A stretch of DNA of 64,000 nucleotides from Halostella pelagica (GCA_005954745.1 CP040678.1:2542001-2606000), one strand, 5' to 3'. Positions 41,109 to 50,269 are shown, numbered from the stretch's first letter. The notes: generated by a model not told the origin, from the sequence alone. Made by a program: numbers and translations.

Positions 41109-41897
41109 ATGGGTGCAGCTCCGTCCCCGTCCGAGATCTTCGACCGCGCGGCAGCGGAGGGACAACGACGACTCGACCAGTCGACGCTTGAACTCGCCTC
41201 GACCAGTGTCATCGCCGGGTTCACGATCGTGTTCGGCCACATCGCTCTCGGGATCGTGGAGGGACTCGTGGAACCGGAGTTCGGCGAGGTCGGCAAAATT
41301 GCGGGCGCACTGGCGTTCGGGTTCGGGCTGGTGTTTCTGGTCGTCGGCCGGGCGGAACTGTTCAACGAGAACTTCTTCGACCCGGTCGCGGCGGCGGTCG
41401 AACAGTCGGGGTCGTGGCTGATCTCACCGATCCTCCGTCTCTGGGCCGTGACGTTCGCCTTGAACCTGGTCGGGGGCCTCCCCTTCGTGCTTCTCCTGTC
41501 GGTCGAGGGCGCGCTACCGCCGAGCGCGGCGACGGTGTTAAGCGAGACGGCCGTGGAACTCGTCCACCGGACGGCTGTCGGCGAGTTCGCGAAAGCGTTC
41601 ACGGGCGGCGCGCTCGTCGCCCTCTTGTCGTATCTCCTGCAGGGCGTCGACAGCGTCGGAAGCCGGATCGTCCTCGCCTACATCGTCGGCGTGCTGTTGG
41701 CGCTCGGGCCGTTCGACCACGTCATCGTCACCGTGTTGCACGTCGTGTTCGGCCTCTTCCTCGGGGCGGAGGTCGGCCTCGCGGCGTTAGCCGAGACGAC
41801 GGCCGTGACTACGGCCGGTAACCTCGTCGGCGGACTCGGTCTGGTCACGCTCACCCACGTCGCGCAGTGGAAAGGAGCGAGTGAGACGAACGGGTAA
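41109..41897 (+). CDS. Formate/nitrite-transporter family channel
   Basis: The 262-residue protein has six hydrophobic segments: about 32-50, 58-80, 100-122, 155-175, 185-210 and 225-250. It follows the FNT pattern MGAAPSPSEIFDRAAAEGQRRLDQSTLELASTSVIAGFTIVFGHIALG, then FGFGLVFLVVGRAELFNENFFDPV and ALGPFDHVIVTVLHVVFGLFLGAEV (the pore histidine). FNT channels move formate, nitrite, hydrosulfide or lactate. Which anion cannot be told. ATG 41109 is preferred; ATG 41070 and GTG 41058 give an N-terminal stub without family character. Confidence 0.85.
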   Translation: MGAAPSPSEIFDRAAAEGQRRLDQSTLELASTSVIAGFTIVFGHIALGIVEGLVEPEFGEVGKIAGALAFGFGLVFLVVGRAELFNENFFDPVAAAVEQSGSWLISPILRLWAVTFALNLVGGLPFVLLLSVEGALPPSAATVLSETAVELVHRTAVGEFAKAFTGGALVALLSYLLQGVDSVGSRIVLAYIVGVLLALGPFDHVIVTVLHVVFGLFLGAEVGLAALAETTAVTTAGNLVGGLGLVTLTHVAQWKGASETNG

Positions 41898-41977
41898 CCG
41901 CCACGAACTCGGTAGTTCGTGGCCGTTGCGACGGCGAGGCTCACCGCCTCGTTTGCGGCGAGAGGACGCTCACCGCC

Positions 41978-42526
41978 TCAGTCGCGGTGGACGGTCACCG
42001 ACTCCAGTACGACCTCTTCTTTCGGCTGGTCGTTCGGACCGGTTTCGACGGAGCCGATCTCCTCGACCACGTCCATTCCTTCGGTCACCTTCCCGAAGAC
42101 GGCGTGGCGGTCGTCGAGGTGGGGCTGAGCGTCCAGCGTGATGAAGAACTGCGAACCGTTCGTGTCGGGGCCGGAGTTGGCCATCGAGAGGATGCCGGCG
42201 TCGTCGTGGCGGAGTTCGTCGTGGAATTCGTCCTCGAACTCGTAGCCGGGACCGCCCCGTCCCGACTCCGTCGGGTCGCCGCCCTGGATCATGAAGTCCT
42301 CGATGACGCGGTGGAACGCGACGTCGTCGTACAGCGCGTCGCCGCGCGTTTCGCCGCTCTCGGGGTCCGACCAGGTGACGGTGTCGGGCGCGGGGTCGGC
42401 GTCCGCGGCGGGGTCGTGTTCGGCCAGGTTGACGAAGTTCTCGACCGTTCGGGGGGCGCGGTCGTCGAACAGTTCTACGTCGATATCGCCTTCGCTCGTG
42501 TGCAGCGTCGCAGTCAGATTACTCAT
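41978..42526 (-). CDS. Peptidyl-prolyl cis-trans isomerase, cyclophilin type
   Basis: The 182-residue cytoplasmic cyclophilin catalyses proline isomerisation. ATLHTSEGDIDVELFDDRAPRTVENFVNL, YDDVAFHRVIEDFMIQGGDPTESGRGGPGYEFEDEF (active-site Phe-His-Arg), and MANSGPDTNGSQFFITLDAQPHLDDRHAVFGKV match. An acidic loop (about 38-60, AADADPAPDTVTWSDPESGE) is a haloarchaeal insertion. ATG 42526 is the start for this family length. Divergent from the AstE-like gene (147 bp). Confidence 0.93.
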   Translation of the reverse strand: MSNLTATLHTSEGDIDVELFDDRAPRTVENFVNLAEHDPAADADPAPDTVTWSDPESGETRGDALYDDVAFHRVIEDFMIQGGDPTESGRGGPGYEFEDEFHDELRHDDAGILSMANSGPDTNGSQFFITLDAQPHLDDRHAVFGKVTEGMDVVEEIGSVETGPNDQPKEEVVLESVTVHRD

Positions 42527-42673
42527 ACGCCTACTGGGAGCGCCCGGGTGAAAACCCTGCTGACATTCCTCGGGTCGGAAAGAGGTGTCCGCCGACGAAC
42601 GACCCCGACACCGAACGGACACGAGACCGTACACACCGCACGTACAAGGGACCGCGCACCCACCACTGAGTAT

Positions 42674-43633
42674 ATGCACACTGCCGAGCGCGTCACGCTC
42701 GCTCGTCTCCCGTCCGGCGTCGCGGTGACGACGACGGTACACACCTACGAGGGATCGGCGGACGGTCCGACGGTCTACCTGCAGGCGGCACAGCACGGCC
42801 GCGAGGTAAACGGGACGGAGGTACTCCGCCGCGTTCACGACACGCTCGCCGACGCCGACCTCGCCGGCCGCGTCATCGCCGTCCCGGTTGCGAACCCGCT
42901 CACGTTCGACCGCGTCTCCTACACCACGCCGGAGCAACTCGACAGCGTCCACTCGAACATGAACCGCGTGTGGCCGGGCAACCCGACGGGCACGCTTCAC
43001 GAACGGTTAGCGGCCGGGCTGTGGGAGTTCGCGAGCGACGCCGACGCCGTCGTCGACCTGCACACGGGGAGCCCCGACATGCACACACACGTCGTTTTCA
43101 AAGACGGGGACGAGCAGTGCCGCGAACTGGCGGCGGCGTTCGGAACCGATCTGCTGCTGGCGGAGCCCGCAGGCGACGACGCGAGCGAGGAGTGGAAACG
43201 GCGGAACTTCTCCGGGAAGTTCCGCGTCGCCGCCGCCGAAGAGGGCATCCCGTCGATCACGCCGGAACTCGCCCACAGCAAGCAGATAGTCGAGGAAGCG
43301 GTCGAGACCGGCGTTTCGGGCGTGCTGAACGTCCTCCGGTATCTCGGCGCACTGGCCGGGACGCCGGACCGCGACGGCGAACCGACGGTGGCCCAGAACC
43401 ACCTCGGCCGGGTCAACGCGGCGGAATCCGGCCTCTTCAGGCCGAACCCGGACCGTGCCCTCGGGGAGCGGGTCGCGGCGGGGACCCCCCTCGGAACGGT
43501 GTACGACCCGACGACGTACGAAGTCCTGCAGGAACCGACCGTCGACCGGATCGGGATCCTCTATTCGCTCACCCGCGAAGCGACTGTCGTCGGCGGGGAC
43601 AAACTGGCGAACGTGGCTATCCCGCGGGACTGA
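42674..43633 (+). CDS. Succinylglutamate desuccinylase/aspartoacylase family protein
   Basis: The 319-residue zinc-dependent carboxypeptidase-like amidase has zinc ligands H41 and E44 (AAQHGREVNGTEV) and H130 (VVDLHTGSP), and the substrate-binding NMNRVWPG segment (about 96-102). The SITPELAHS segment likely holds the catalytic Glu. The family includes AstE, aspartoacylase and many deacylases of unknown substrate. The C-terminal beta-barrel (GRVNAAESGLFRPNPDRALGERVAAGTPLGTVYDP) is intact. ATG 42674 gives MHTAERVTLARLPSG; the ORF continues upstream without family character. Confidence 0.88.
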   Translation: MHTAERVTLARLPSGVAVTTTVHTYEGSADGPTVYLQAAQHGREVNGTEVLRRVHDTLADADLAGRVIAVPVANPLTFDRVSYTTPEQLDSVHSNMNRVWPGNPTGTLHERLAAGLWEFASDADAVVDLHTGSPDMHTHVVFKDGDEQCRELAAAFGTDLLLAEPAGDDASEEWKRRNFSGKFRVAAAEEGIPSITPELAHSKQIVEEAVETGVSGVLNVLRYLGALAGTPDRDGEPTVAQNHLGRVNAAESGLFRPNPDRALGERVAAGTPLGTVYDPTTYEVLQEPTVDRIGILYSLTREATVVGGDKLANVAIPRD

Positions 43634-43714
43634 GACGGGCGTCGGTATCGAACCGCTCTCGCAACGACCAGAACTGGCCGAACGTATCATAAACCTGAAT
43701 CGCTAATACGGTGT

Positions 43715-44833
43715 ATGAACCGATCCGTCTCGCTCGAAGGAGCCGCCCTCGGCGCTTTCCCCTCTCAGGTAGCGATCCTGGACGCGGACGGCACCATCGT
43801 CTACACGAATCAGGCCTGGGAGGAGTTCGGTGCGGAGAACGGTATGCAGACGGATTCCATCGGGATGAACTACCTGAACGTCTGCGACAGTGACGAGGAG
43901 ATCCGCGAAGCAGGCGACGGGATACGGGCCGTTATCTCGGGCGAGCGCGAGTCGTTCGAACACGAGTACCCCTGTCACTCTCCGAACGAGCGCCGCTGGT
44001 TCATGATGCGTGCGGTCCCGTTCGACCGCGGTGACACCGCATATGTTCTCGTGATGCATATGAACATCACCGAGAGGAAATTGGCCGAAGAAGCCGTTGC
44101 CGACCGCAACGAGCGCCTGAAGACGGTTGCCAGCGTCCTCTCGCACGACATCAGAAACCCGCTAACCGTGGCGATGGGAGAGTTGGACCTGCTGGCGACG
44201 GAGAACGACTCCACTCACGTGTCGTCTCTCCGACACGCCCTCGATCGGATCGGATCCATCGTCGAGGACTCGCTCGTGTTCCTCCGCCGCAACGAGATCG
44301 ACCTGGGACCGGTCGACCTGGGTGCGGCGGTACGAACAGCGTGGGCCGCCGTCGACACCGAGGATGCGACCCTCGCCATCGACGACGCGCCGACCGTTCG
44401 GGCGGACTCCGCAGTGGTTTCTCATCTACTGGAAAACCTCATCAGCAACGCGGTCCAACACGGCGGCGACGACGTCACTGTTCGCGTCGGACGGATAGAC
44501 GAAGCCGACGGGACGAACGGGTTCTTCGTTGCCGACGACGGCCCCGGGATCCCCGAGAGCGAGCGAGACAAGGTGTTCGACTACGGCTACACCACCGCCG
44601 GCTCGGGTCTCGGTCTCGCTATCGTCGACCGGACGGCCAAGATGCACGACTGGTCGGTCAGCGTGACGGAGAGCGAAAGCGACGGCAACTCGGCGGTAGA
44701 GGAGAGAGCCGGTGACTCAGCGAAGGGTAGGAATGACGGCGAGACGGGGGAGAGCGGAGGGTCCGAGTCTCGCCGGGACGACAGGTCCGGCGGCGCGCGG
44801 TTCGAGGTGACGGACGTAGAGATGATCGAATGA
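43715..44833 (+). CDS. PAS-domain sensor histidine kinase
   Basis: The 372-residue soluble kinase has one PAS domain (about 13-125: FPSQVAILDADGTIVYTNQAWEEFG...HMNITERKLAEEA), an H-box with His144 (VLSHDIRNPLTVAMGELDLL), N-box LENLISNAVQHGG, G1-box VADDGPGIPESERDKVFDYGYTTAGSGLGLAIV. The C-terminal ~40 residues after the ATPase are a low-complexity, charged tail rich in Ser, Gly, Asp and Arg. No membrane helix; the signal is cytoplasmic. No response regulator gene is adjacent; the Bat-type regulators elsewhere in the window are candidates only. Confidence 0.9.
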   Translation: MNRSVSLEGAALGAFPSQVAILDADGTIVYTNQAWEEFGAENGMQTDSIGMNYLNVCDSDEEIREAGDGIRAVISGERESFEHEYPCHSPNERRWFMMRAVPFDRGDTAYVLVMHMNITERKLAEEAVADRNERLKTVASVLSHDIRNPLTVAMGELDLLATENDSTHVSSLRHALDRIGSIVEDSLVFLRRNEIDLGPVDLGAAVRTAWAAVDTEDATLAIDDAPTVRADSAVVSHLLENLISNAVQHGGDDVTVRVGRIDEADGTNGFFVADDGPGIPESERDKVFDYGYTTAGSGLGLAIVDRTAKMHDWSVSVTESESDGNSAVEERAGDSAKGRNDGETGESGGSESRRDDRSGGARFEVTDVEMIE

Positions 44834-44863
44834 GCCGGAATCCGGTGGGACCGTTCGACAGTG

Positions 44864-45928
44864 TCAGAACGCGCGGAGGTCGTCGAGGACCGCCGCGGCG
44901 CTCCCGTCGTCGATGGCCTCGCGAGCCAGGTCGAGACCGTCCTCCAGCGTCTCCGCGTCGCCGCGGGCGTAGATCCGGAATGCGGCGTTGACGGCGATGG
45001 CGTCGGCGAAGTGGTCCTCACGGTCGCCGGCGACGACCGCCTCGGTGATGCGTGCGGAGTCGGCAGGCACGTCGTCGACTTCGAGGTCCTCCTCCTCGAA
45101 CTCCATGCCGTACTCGGGAGTCTCTATCTCGTAGTCTTCGAAGTCGCCGTCGCGCCATTCGGCAACTTTCGTGTACCCCGGCCGGATGTCGTCGTACCCT
45201 TCCATCCCCTGGAACATGATGACGCGGTCGGGGCTCTCCGTCTCCATCTCGGCGAACGTGTCAGTCACCTTCTTGGCGAACGCGAGGTGGTAGAAACTGC
45301 CGAGGTGGACGTTCGCGTTCGCCGGGTTCGCAAGCGTCTCGACGGTGTTGACGAACGTGCGTACGCCCATCTGGTCGCGGCGCTCGTACAGGTCCTGAAT
45401 GCCGGCGTTGAACTCGGGCTGGTAGTAGAACCCGAACCCGGTCGCGTCGACCATGTCCGCGCTCTCGGCGCGGTCGAGTTCCGTTCGGACGCCGAGTTCG
45501 TCGAGGACGTGCTTGTACGCGCAGGCCTTGTGCGTCGGCACTCGGTCGCCGCTGTGGGCGACAACGGGGGTTCCCGCGCCGGCGGCGACGACGCCGGCGG
45601 CGACGCCGAGTAGCGCGCTGTCGTTTTTCCCGTCGTAGTTCGCGCCGCAGTCGACGGGGTCGGCGTCGGGTTCGGCCCGCTCGACGGACTCCTCGACCAT
45701 CACGTCGGTGTAGGCCGCCAGTTCCTCGGGATTGTTCCGCTTCCAGCGGTTCGCCAGCCAGAACGCCCCGAGCGTTGTCGGGTCTGGTTCGTCACCCAGG
45801 ATCCGCTGGAACGCCTCGCGGGCCTGGTCGCGAGACATGTCCGCAGCGGATTTCGGCCCGGAGCCGACGACCTCAGTCATCAGACGCTTCAGGGGCCACT
45901 CGCCGTACGTCTCGGTTGCCTCGGCCAT
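44864..45928 (-). CDS. Anthranilate phosphoribosyltransferase-like protein
   Basis: The 354-residue protein has the glycosyltransferase family 3 fold of TrpD: an N-terminal helical bundle (MAEATETYGEWPLKRLMTEVVGSGPKSAADMSRDQAREAFQRIL) and then VDCGANYDGKNDSALLGVAAGVVAAGAGTPVVAHSGDRVPTHKACAYKHVLDELGVRTEL. The canonical GTGGDG and HGNRA/SSKSGSAD motifs are altered to GANYDGKN and HSGDRVPTHKACAY, so it is not a straightforward TrpD. It may use a different base or phosphoribosyl acceptor. No other trp genes are near. ATG 45928 is preferred over GTG/ATG 45955. Confidence 0.75.
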   Translation of the reverse strand: MAEATETYGEWPLKRLMTEVVGSGPKSAADMSRDQAREAFQRILGDEPDPTTLGAFWLANRWKRNNPEELAAYTDVMVEESVERAEPDADPVDCGANYDGKNDSALLGVAAGVVAAGAGTPVVAHSGDRVPTHKACAYKHVLDELGVRTELDRAESADMVDATGFGFYYQPEFNAGIQDLYERRDQMGVRTFVNTVETLANPANANVHLGSFYHLAFAKKVTDTFAEMETESPDRVIMFQGMEGYDDIRPGYTKVAEWRDGDFEDYEIETPEYGMEFEEEDLEVDDVPADSARITEAVVAGDREDHFADAIAVNAAFRIYARGDAETLEDGLDLAREAIDDGSAAAVLDDLRAF

Positions 45929-46171
45929 ACGCCCGGGTTGGGTCGCGCCCCGCAAAAGCGTCCCGTTTCTCGGAACCGTTCAGAGGCTGTTGTGATTTGT
46001 GTCGGTGTTTCGCCGACGTGGGATGGCCGAACACCGGCACACAGTGCCACCAGTCTGGCTCTGTTGAAACCCCCGACAGTTCATCGGACGTAGTGTGATA
46101 GGTAGGGCTGCGAACTTGGCAGATGGAGCGAAGACGATACGTTAAGTTCTCCCGTGACGATCTGACCTCGT

Positions 46172-46930
46172 ATGGACGACACCGGTTCGTTCTTCGACAC
46201 CTTTGCGGCGGTGCAGGACGCCAGGTTTGATCAGCAAACCGGGAATTCTCCACCGGAAGACGTCGGCTTCTATCGAGACCTCGCAACCGAGGCCGACGGT
46301 CCCGCACTCGGAGTTGGCGTGGGAACAGGTCGTGTATACCTCGAGTTGCTTGACGCTGGCCTCGATGTGGATGGGTTTGACCTCTCGGAAGGGAGTTTGA
46401 ACCGTCTCCGGTCGAAAGCTACCGACCGCGGTCTCTCACCGACTGTATGGGTCGACGACGCAACCGACTTCGATGTCGACCGTGAGTACGGGTTCATCTA
46501 TGCGCCGGCCCGAGCATTCAATTTCACACAAACGCTTGAGAAGCAAAAACAGGCACTACGAAGCATCCGAGATGCGCTCGCCCCCGAGGGCCGCTTTGCG
46601 TTAAACACGTTTGTCCCTCGGTTCGACGCCGTCGAGGAGTACGGTGAGCCTCAAACCGACGAGGTAACCATCGACGGCGAGCAGTATCGGGTCGTCCAGA
46701 CTACGTACTTGGACGACGAAGTGGAACAGGTAACCAGATATCAGCGAGAGCTATACCACGATGGAGAACTCGTAGCGAAGCGGGAGACGCCATTCGCGTT
46801 GATTCCGAAGCGGCAATTCGAACTCTTGTTCGAAGTCACTGGTTACAGTGACTGGACAGTCAAAGGAGATTTCGAGGGAGCCCCGCTCGACTCTGCAGAG
46901 CAGGAGATGGTATGGATTGTCGACGCATAG
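46172..46930 (+). CDS. SAM-dependent methyltransferase, lower G+C than its neighbours
   Basis: The 252-residue class-I methyltransferase has ALGVGVGTGRVYLELLDAGLDVDGFDLSEGSLNRL (motif I and acidic ribose contact), then WVDDATDFD, FIYAPARAFNFTQTLEKQKQALRSIRDALAPEGRFALNTFVP. The substrate is unknown. G+C in 46501-46560 is 31 of 60 bases (52%), compared with 44 of 60 (73%) in a matched sample of the siroheme gene (48181-48240). Codons such as CTT, GAT, CAA and GGA are more common than in neighbours, which suggests recent transfer. The spacer before it (45929-46171) contains a sequence like an IS6-family end. Confidence 0.82.
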   Translation: MDDTGSFFDTFAAVQDARFDQQTGNSPPEDVGFYRDLATEADGPALGVGVGTGRVYLELLDAGLDVDGFDLSEGSLNRLRSKATDRGLSPTVWVDDATDFDVDREYGFIYAPARAFNFTQTLEKQKQALRSIRDALAPEGRFALNTFVPRFDAVEEYGEPQTDEVTIDGEQYRVVQTTYLDDEVEQVTRYQRELYHDGELVAKRETPFALIPKRQFELLFEVTGYSDWTVKGDFEGAPLDSAEQEMVWIVDA

Positions 46931-47062
46931 GGTCGAGAATGGAGTTGGTACCGGACTACGAGCCCTACTCTCCGAACGTACCGGTTCGTTTTCCCACTGC
47001 ATTGAACACAGCCCGTTCGAACCTACCGTCTCTAAGGATCTCGACGAGGCCAACGATCCGCC

Positions 47063-47950
47063 TCAGACCTTGCGTTGCACCGTCGGCCACGCCGGGTCGA
47101 CGCCGACCAGTTCAGCGCTCCGGTCCCACAGCGCCCGACGGAGGTCAGCGTCCTCCGCGGCGGGTGCCGGGTCGGCGGGGTCGGTGCCGTCGAAGTAGTG
47201 TCCGGGTGCGTTCGCGACCTCGTCGGAACAGGCGACGTGAGCGAGCGCCAGACCGCCGTCTTCGACGCTTTGCCCGATCGGGAGGATAGAGAGAAAGCGC
47301 ATGACTGCACGGATCCACACCGAACTGTCGCGGTAGAGACCGCTCGACGGGATGAACCCGGGATGGACCGCAGCGGCGGTGATATCTGTCCCGCGTAGGC
47401 GGTCAGCGAGTTCGTAGACGAACAGCACGTTCATCAGTTTCGTCCGGGCGTAGGCGTCGAACCCCTCGTACGGTCCCGTGAGGTCGAGGTCTGTCCTGTC
47501 GAGAGAGGCCCCTTCGTGGACGCCGGACGCGGTGACGACGACTCGGGAGGGCGCGCTGTCGGCGAGCAGCGGCATCAGTTCGTGAGTCAATAGGTACGGC
47601 GCGAGGTGGTTGACGGCGACCGTCGTGGGGACGTTCTCCTCCGTCCTGCTCCTGTTCCCCCGCGCTAACCCCGCATTGTTCACCAGCGCGTCGAGGCGGT
47701 CGACACGGTCGCGAACGTCGGCCGCAAGGTCCCGAACCGCCGACTGGGTCGCCAGGTCGTACCTGAGAAACACAGCGTCGGCACCCGCCCGCCGCATCCG
47801 CTCGACCGTCGCCTCGCCGCGTTCAGCGTTCCGGCCGACCAGCAGCAGCGTCGCCCCGGCCGCACAGAGTTTCCGCGCCGCGAAGCGCCCGATGCCGCGA
47901 GTCCCGCCGGTCAAAAGCACCGTTCGTTCGGAGCAATCGGGGATGTCCAT
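47063..47950 (-). CDS. Short-chain dehydrogenase/reductase
   Basis: The 295-residue enzyme has TGGTRGIG (14-21), NNAG (91-94), the active-site Ser142 (VVTASGVH) and Tyr167-x3-Lys171 (DAYARTKLM). It is similar in form to retinol dehydrogenase-like and WW-domain oxidoreductase SDRs with an Arg-rich Rossmann tail that prefers NADP(H) (GRNAERGEA). AAAVHPGFIPSSGL is also typical of that group. The substrate is unknown. It is divergent from the siroheme decarboxylase gene. Confidence 0.88.
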   Translation of the reverse strand: MDIPDCSERTVLLTGGTRGIGRFAARKLCAAGATLLLVGRNAERGEATVERMRRAGADAVFLRYDLATQSAVRDLAADVRDRVDRLDALVNNAGLARGNRSRTEENVPTTVAVNHLAPYLLTHELMPLLADSAPSRVVVTASGVHEGASLDRTDLDLTGPYEGFDAYARTKLMNVLFVYELADRLRGTDITAAAVHPGFIPSSGLYRDSSVWIRAVMRFLSILPIGQSVEDGGLALAHVACSDEVANAPGHYFDGTDPADPAPAAEDADLRRALWDRSAELVGVDPAWPTVQRKV

Positions 47951-48050
47951 GTCCGATCCACGGGCTCACGAAACAAAGAAATCGGGGCGTGAACGGAGAG
48001 GACCGGAGCGACCCGAAAAAGGTACGTTCGCCCAACCCTCATATCGATCA

Positions 48051-49133
48051 ATGAGCCTCCAGTCGGGCGACTGGCGCGAGCGTATCGACGACTGCGACGC
48101 CAAACTCGTCGACGGATTCCAGAGCGAGTTCCCCGTCGAACGGCGACCGTTCAGGGCCGTCGGCGACGCTATCGGTACGGACGAGACGGACGCGCTGGCC
48201 CGCGTCGAACGCCTCGCGGAGGAGGGCATCTTCCGGCGGTTCGGCCCCGTCCTGAACCCGCCGGTGATCGGCAGTTCCACGCTCGCGGCCGTCCAGGCCC
48301 CCGAGGACCGCTTCGACGAGGTGGCCGAGACGATAAACGGGTATTCGCAGGTGAACCACAACTATCGGCGCGACCACGAGTGGAACGTGTGGTTCGTCGT
48401 CACGGCCGCTTCGCTGGATCGGCGAGACGAGATCCTCGACGAGATAGCGGAGCGGACCGGCTGTGAGGTGTTGAACCTCCCGATGTTGACGGACTACTAC
48501 ATCGACCTGGAGTTTCCCGTGATGAACCGCGACCGGTTCGCCAGAGAGAGCGGCGAGGAGCCGCGCTCCGCGGGATCCGCGAGCGGAGAGACTCCGCAAG
48601 CGCTCCGGGGGACATCGGTCGACGCAACCCGGATCAGCGAGAGCGCTGCCGGCGACCTGAGCGAATTCGAGGGGAACCTCCTCCTCGAAATACAGGACGG
48701 CTTCCCGCTAACTGCGACGCCGTACGAGGACGTCGCGGACGCGCTGGACGCCGGCGTCGACGACGTTCTCGCGGCCATCGAACGCCTGCGCGATGACGGC
48801 TGTATCAAGCGGATCGGCTGCGTCGTCAACCACGTCGTCACCGGGTTCGACAGCAACTGTATGGTCGTCTGGGACGTGCCCGACGAGGACCTTGACGACC
48901 GCGGTACCGCCGTCGGCAGCCTCCCCTACGTGACGCTGTGTTATCACCGACCGCGCCGCGAGGAACAGGGGTGGCCCTACAGCGTGTTCACGATGATACA
49001 CGGCCGCGACCCCGACGCCGTCGACGAGAAGATAGACGAACTCGCGGCCGAACACCTCCCCTACGACCACGAGCGCCTCTACTCGACGGAGACGCTGAAA
49101 CAGACCGGGGCGCGCTACGAGGACATCGTTTAA
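48051..49133 (+). CDS. Fused siroheme decarboxylase (AhbA-AhbB)
   Basis: The 360-residue protein consists of two Lrp/AsnC-like domains in tandem, each with HTH-like and RAM-like halves: residues about 1-165 and 205-360. The first has GYSQVNHNYRRDHEWNVWFVV and the second LPYVTLCYHRPRREEQGWPYSVFTMIHG, the two active-site motifs that define AhbA and AhbB. These enzymes decarboxylate siroheme to 12,18-didecarboxysiroheme in the alternative haem pathway. In many organisms they are separate heterodimer subunits; here one polypeptide contains both, joined by a Gly/Ser/Ala linker. The two stops of this gene and the convergent thiolase gene overlap by four bases. Not a transcription regulator, despite its Lrp resemblance. 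Confidence 0.9.
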   Translation: MSLQSGDWRERIDDCDAKLVDGFQSEFPVERRPFRAVGDAIGTDETDALARVERLAEEGIFRRFGPVLNPPVIGSSTLAAVQAPEDRFDEVAETINGYSQVNHNYRRDHEWNVWFVVTAASLDRRDEILDEIAERTGCEVLNLPMLTDYYIDLEFPVMNRDRFARESGEEPRSAGSASGETPQALRGTSVDATRISESAAGDLSEFEGNLLLEIQDGFPLTATPYEDVADALDAGVDDVLAAIERLRDDGCIKRIGCVVNHVVTGFDSNCMVVWDVPDEDLDDRGTAVGSLPYVTLCYHRPRREEQGWPYSVFTMIHGRDPDAVDEKIDELAAEHLPYDHERLYSTETLKQTGARYEDIV

Positions 49134-50269
49134 CGCTGGAACTCGATAGCAGCGCCCTGGCCGAACCCGACACAGAGCGTCGCGAGGCCGCGGTCGCCGT
49201 CGCGCCTGATGAGTTCGTGGATCAGCGTTACCGGGAGGCGCGCGCCGCTGGTCCCCAGCGGGTGACCGATGGCGATGGCACCGCCGTTGACGTTGAACTT
49301 GTCGTCCGGGACGCCGAGTTGGCGCTGGCTGTACACCGTCTGGCTGGCGAACGCCTCGTTCAGTTCGACGAGGTCGTAATCGTCGATGTCGCGGCCGGTC
49401 CGCTCCAGCAACCCTTCAGTGGCCGGAACGGGACCGACGCCCATGATCCGGGGGTCGACGCCGACGACGTTGTTCGCGCCCACTTCGGCCATGATGTCGA
49501 GGCCGTGGTCCTCTGCGAACGCCTTGCTCGTCACGAGCGTCGCCGCCGCCCCGTCGCTGATCTGGGATGCGTTGCCCGGCGTGACGGTCCCCTCGCTCTT
49601 GAACACGGTCGGGAGTTCGGCGAGTTTTTCCTTCGTCGTGCCGGGCCGCAGGCCCTCGTCCTCCTCGACCAGGCCGTCCTCGGTCTCGATGGGGATTATC
49701 TGGTCGTCGAAGCGGCCCTCCTCGGTCGCCGCGCAGGCGCGCTGCTGGCTCCGAGCGGCGTACTCGTCTTGCTCCTCGCGGGAAACGTCGAACCGCTCGG
49801 CGACTTCCTCCGCGGTCATCCCCATCTGGAGTTCGCCGACGTTGTACTCCTCGGCCATCCGGGGGTGGATGTAACCGTGGCTCGCGCCCATCTCGACGCG
49901 GGACATCGACTCGACGCCGCCGGCGATGATGGCGTCGCGCTGGCCCGCGCGGATGGCGTCGGACGCGGAGATGATAGTCTGCATCGACGACGCGCACCAG
50001 CGGTTGATCGTGGTACCGGGAACGTCCTCGCCGAGGTCCGAGAGCAACGCGATCACCCGTGCGAGGTTGTTGTCCTGTTCCTCGCGCTGCTGGGCACAGC
50101 CCCACATCAGGTCGTCTATCTCCTCCCCGGAGAGCCCGGTGTCGGCGAGTATCTCGTTGATCAGCGGGATCGACAGGTCCTCGCTCCGCACGTCGGCGAA
50201 GACGCCGTCCTCCTTGCCCTGCGGCGTTCGGTACGCCCGCACGATGACGGGCGTCGTGTCGCTTGCCAT
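49130..50269 (-). CDS. Acetyl-CoA C-acyltransferase (thiolase)
   Basis: The 379-residue thiolase has active-site Cys92 in INRWCASSMQT, His in GGAIAIGHPLGTSGARL and the second Cys in LATLCVGFGQG. Degradative (beta-oxidation-like) and biosynthetic thiolases share these, but the RWCASSMQT variant is like the degradative type. The adjacent short membrane ORF (50341-50499) may be in the same transcript. ATG 50269 is chosen from the family start (MASDTTPVIVRAYRTP); the ORF upstream has unrelated sequence. Converges with the siroheme decarboxylase gene. Confidence 0.93.
   Translation of the reverse strand: MASDTTPVIVRAYRTPQGKEDGVFADVRSEDLSIPLINEILADTGLSGEEIDDLMWGCAQQREEQDNNLARVIALLSDLGEDVPGTTINRWCASSMQTIISASDAIRAGQRDAIIAGGVESMSRVEMGASHGYIHPRMAEEYNVGELQMGMTAEEVAERFDVSREEQDEYAARSQQRACAATEEGRFDDQIIPIETEDGLVEEDEGLRPGTTKEKLAELPTVFKSEGTVTPGNASQISDGAAATLVTSKAFAEDHGLDIMAEVGANNVVGVDPRIMGVGPVPATEGLLERTGRDIDDYDLVELNEAFASQTVYSQRQLGVPDDKFNVNGGAIAIGHPLGTSGARLPVTLIHELIRRDGDRGLATLCVGFGQGAAIEFQR

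Noticed and set aside
46057-46070. Possible IS6-family insertion-sequence end (GGCTCTGTTGAAAC)
   Set aside because: Only one end is visible, with no transposase or duplicated target site. It is kept as context for the methyltransferase islet, not as a mobile element.
48051-49133. Lrp/AsnC transcription regulator annotation
   Set aside because: Both halves carry the siroheme-decarboxylase motifs and the protein has two tandem Lrp-like domains, as expected for AhbA-AhbB.
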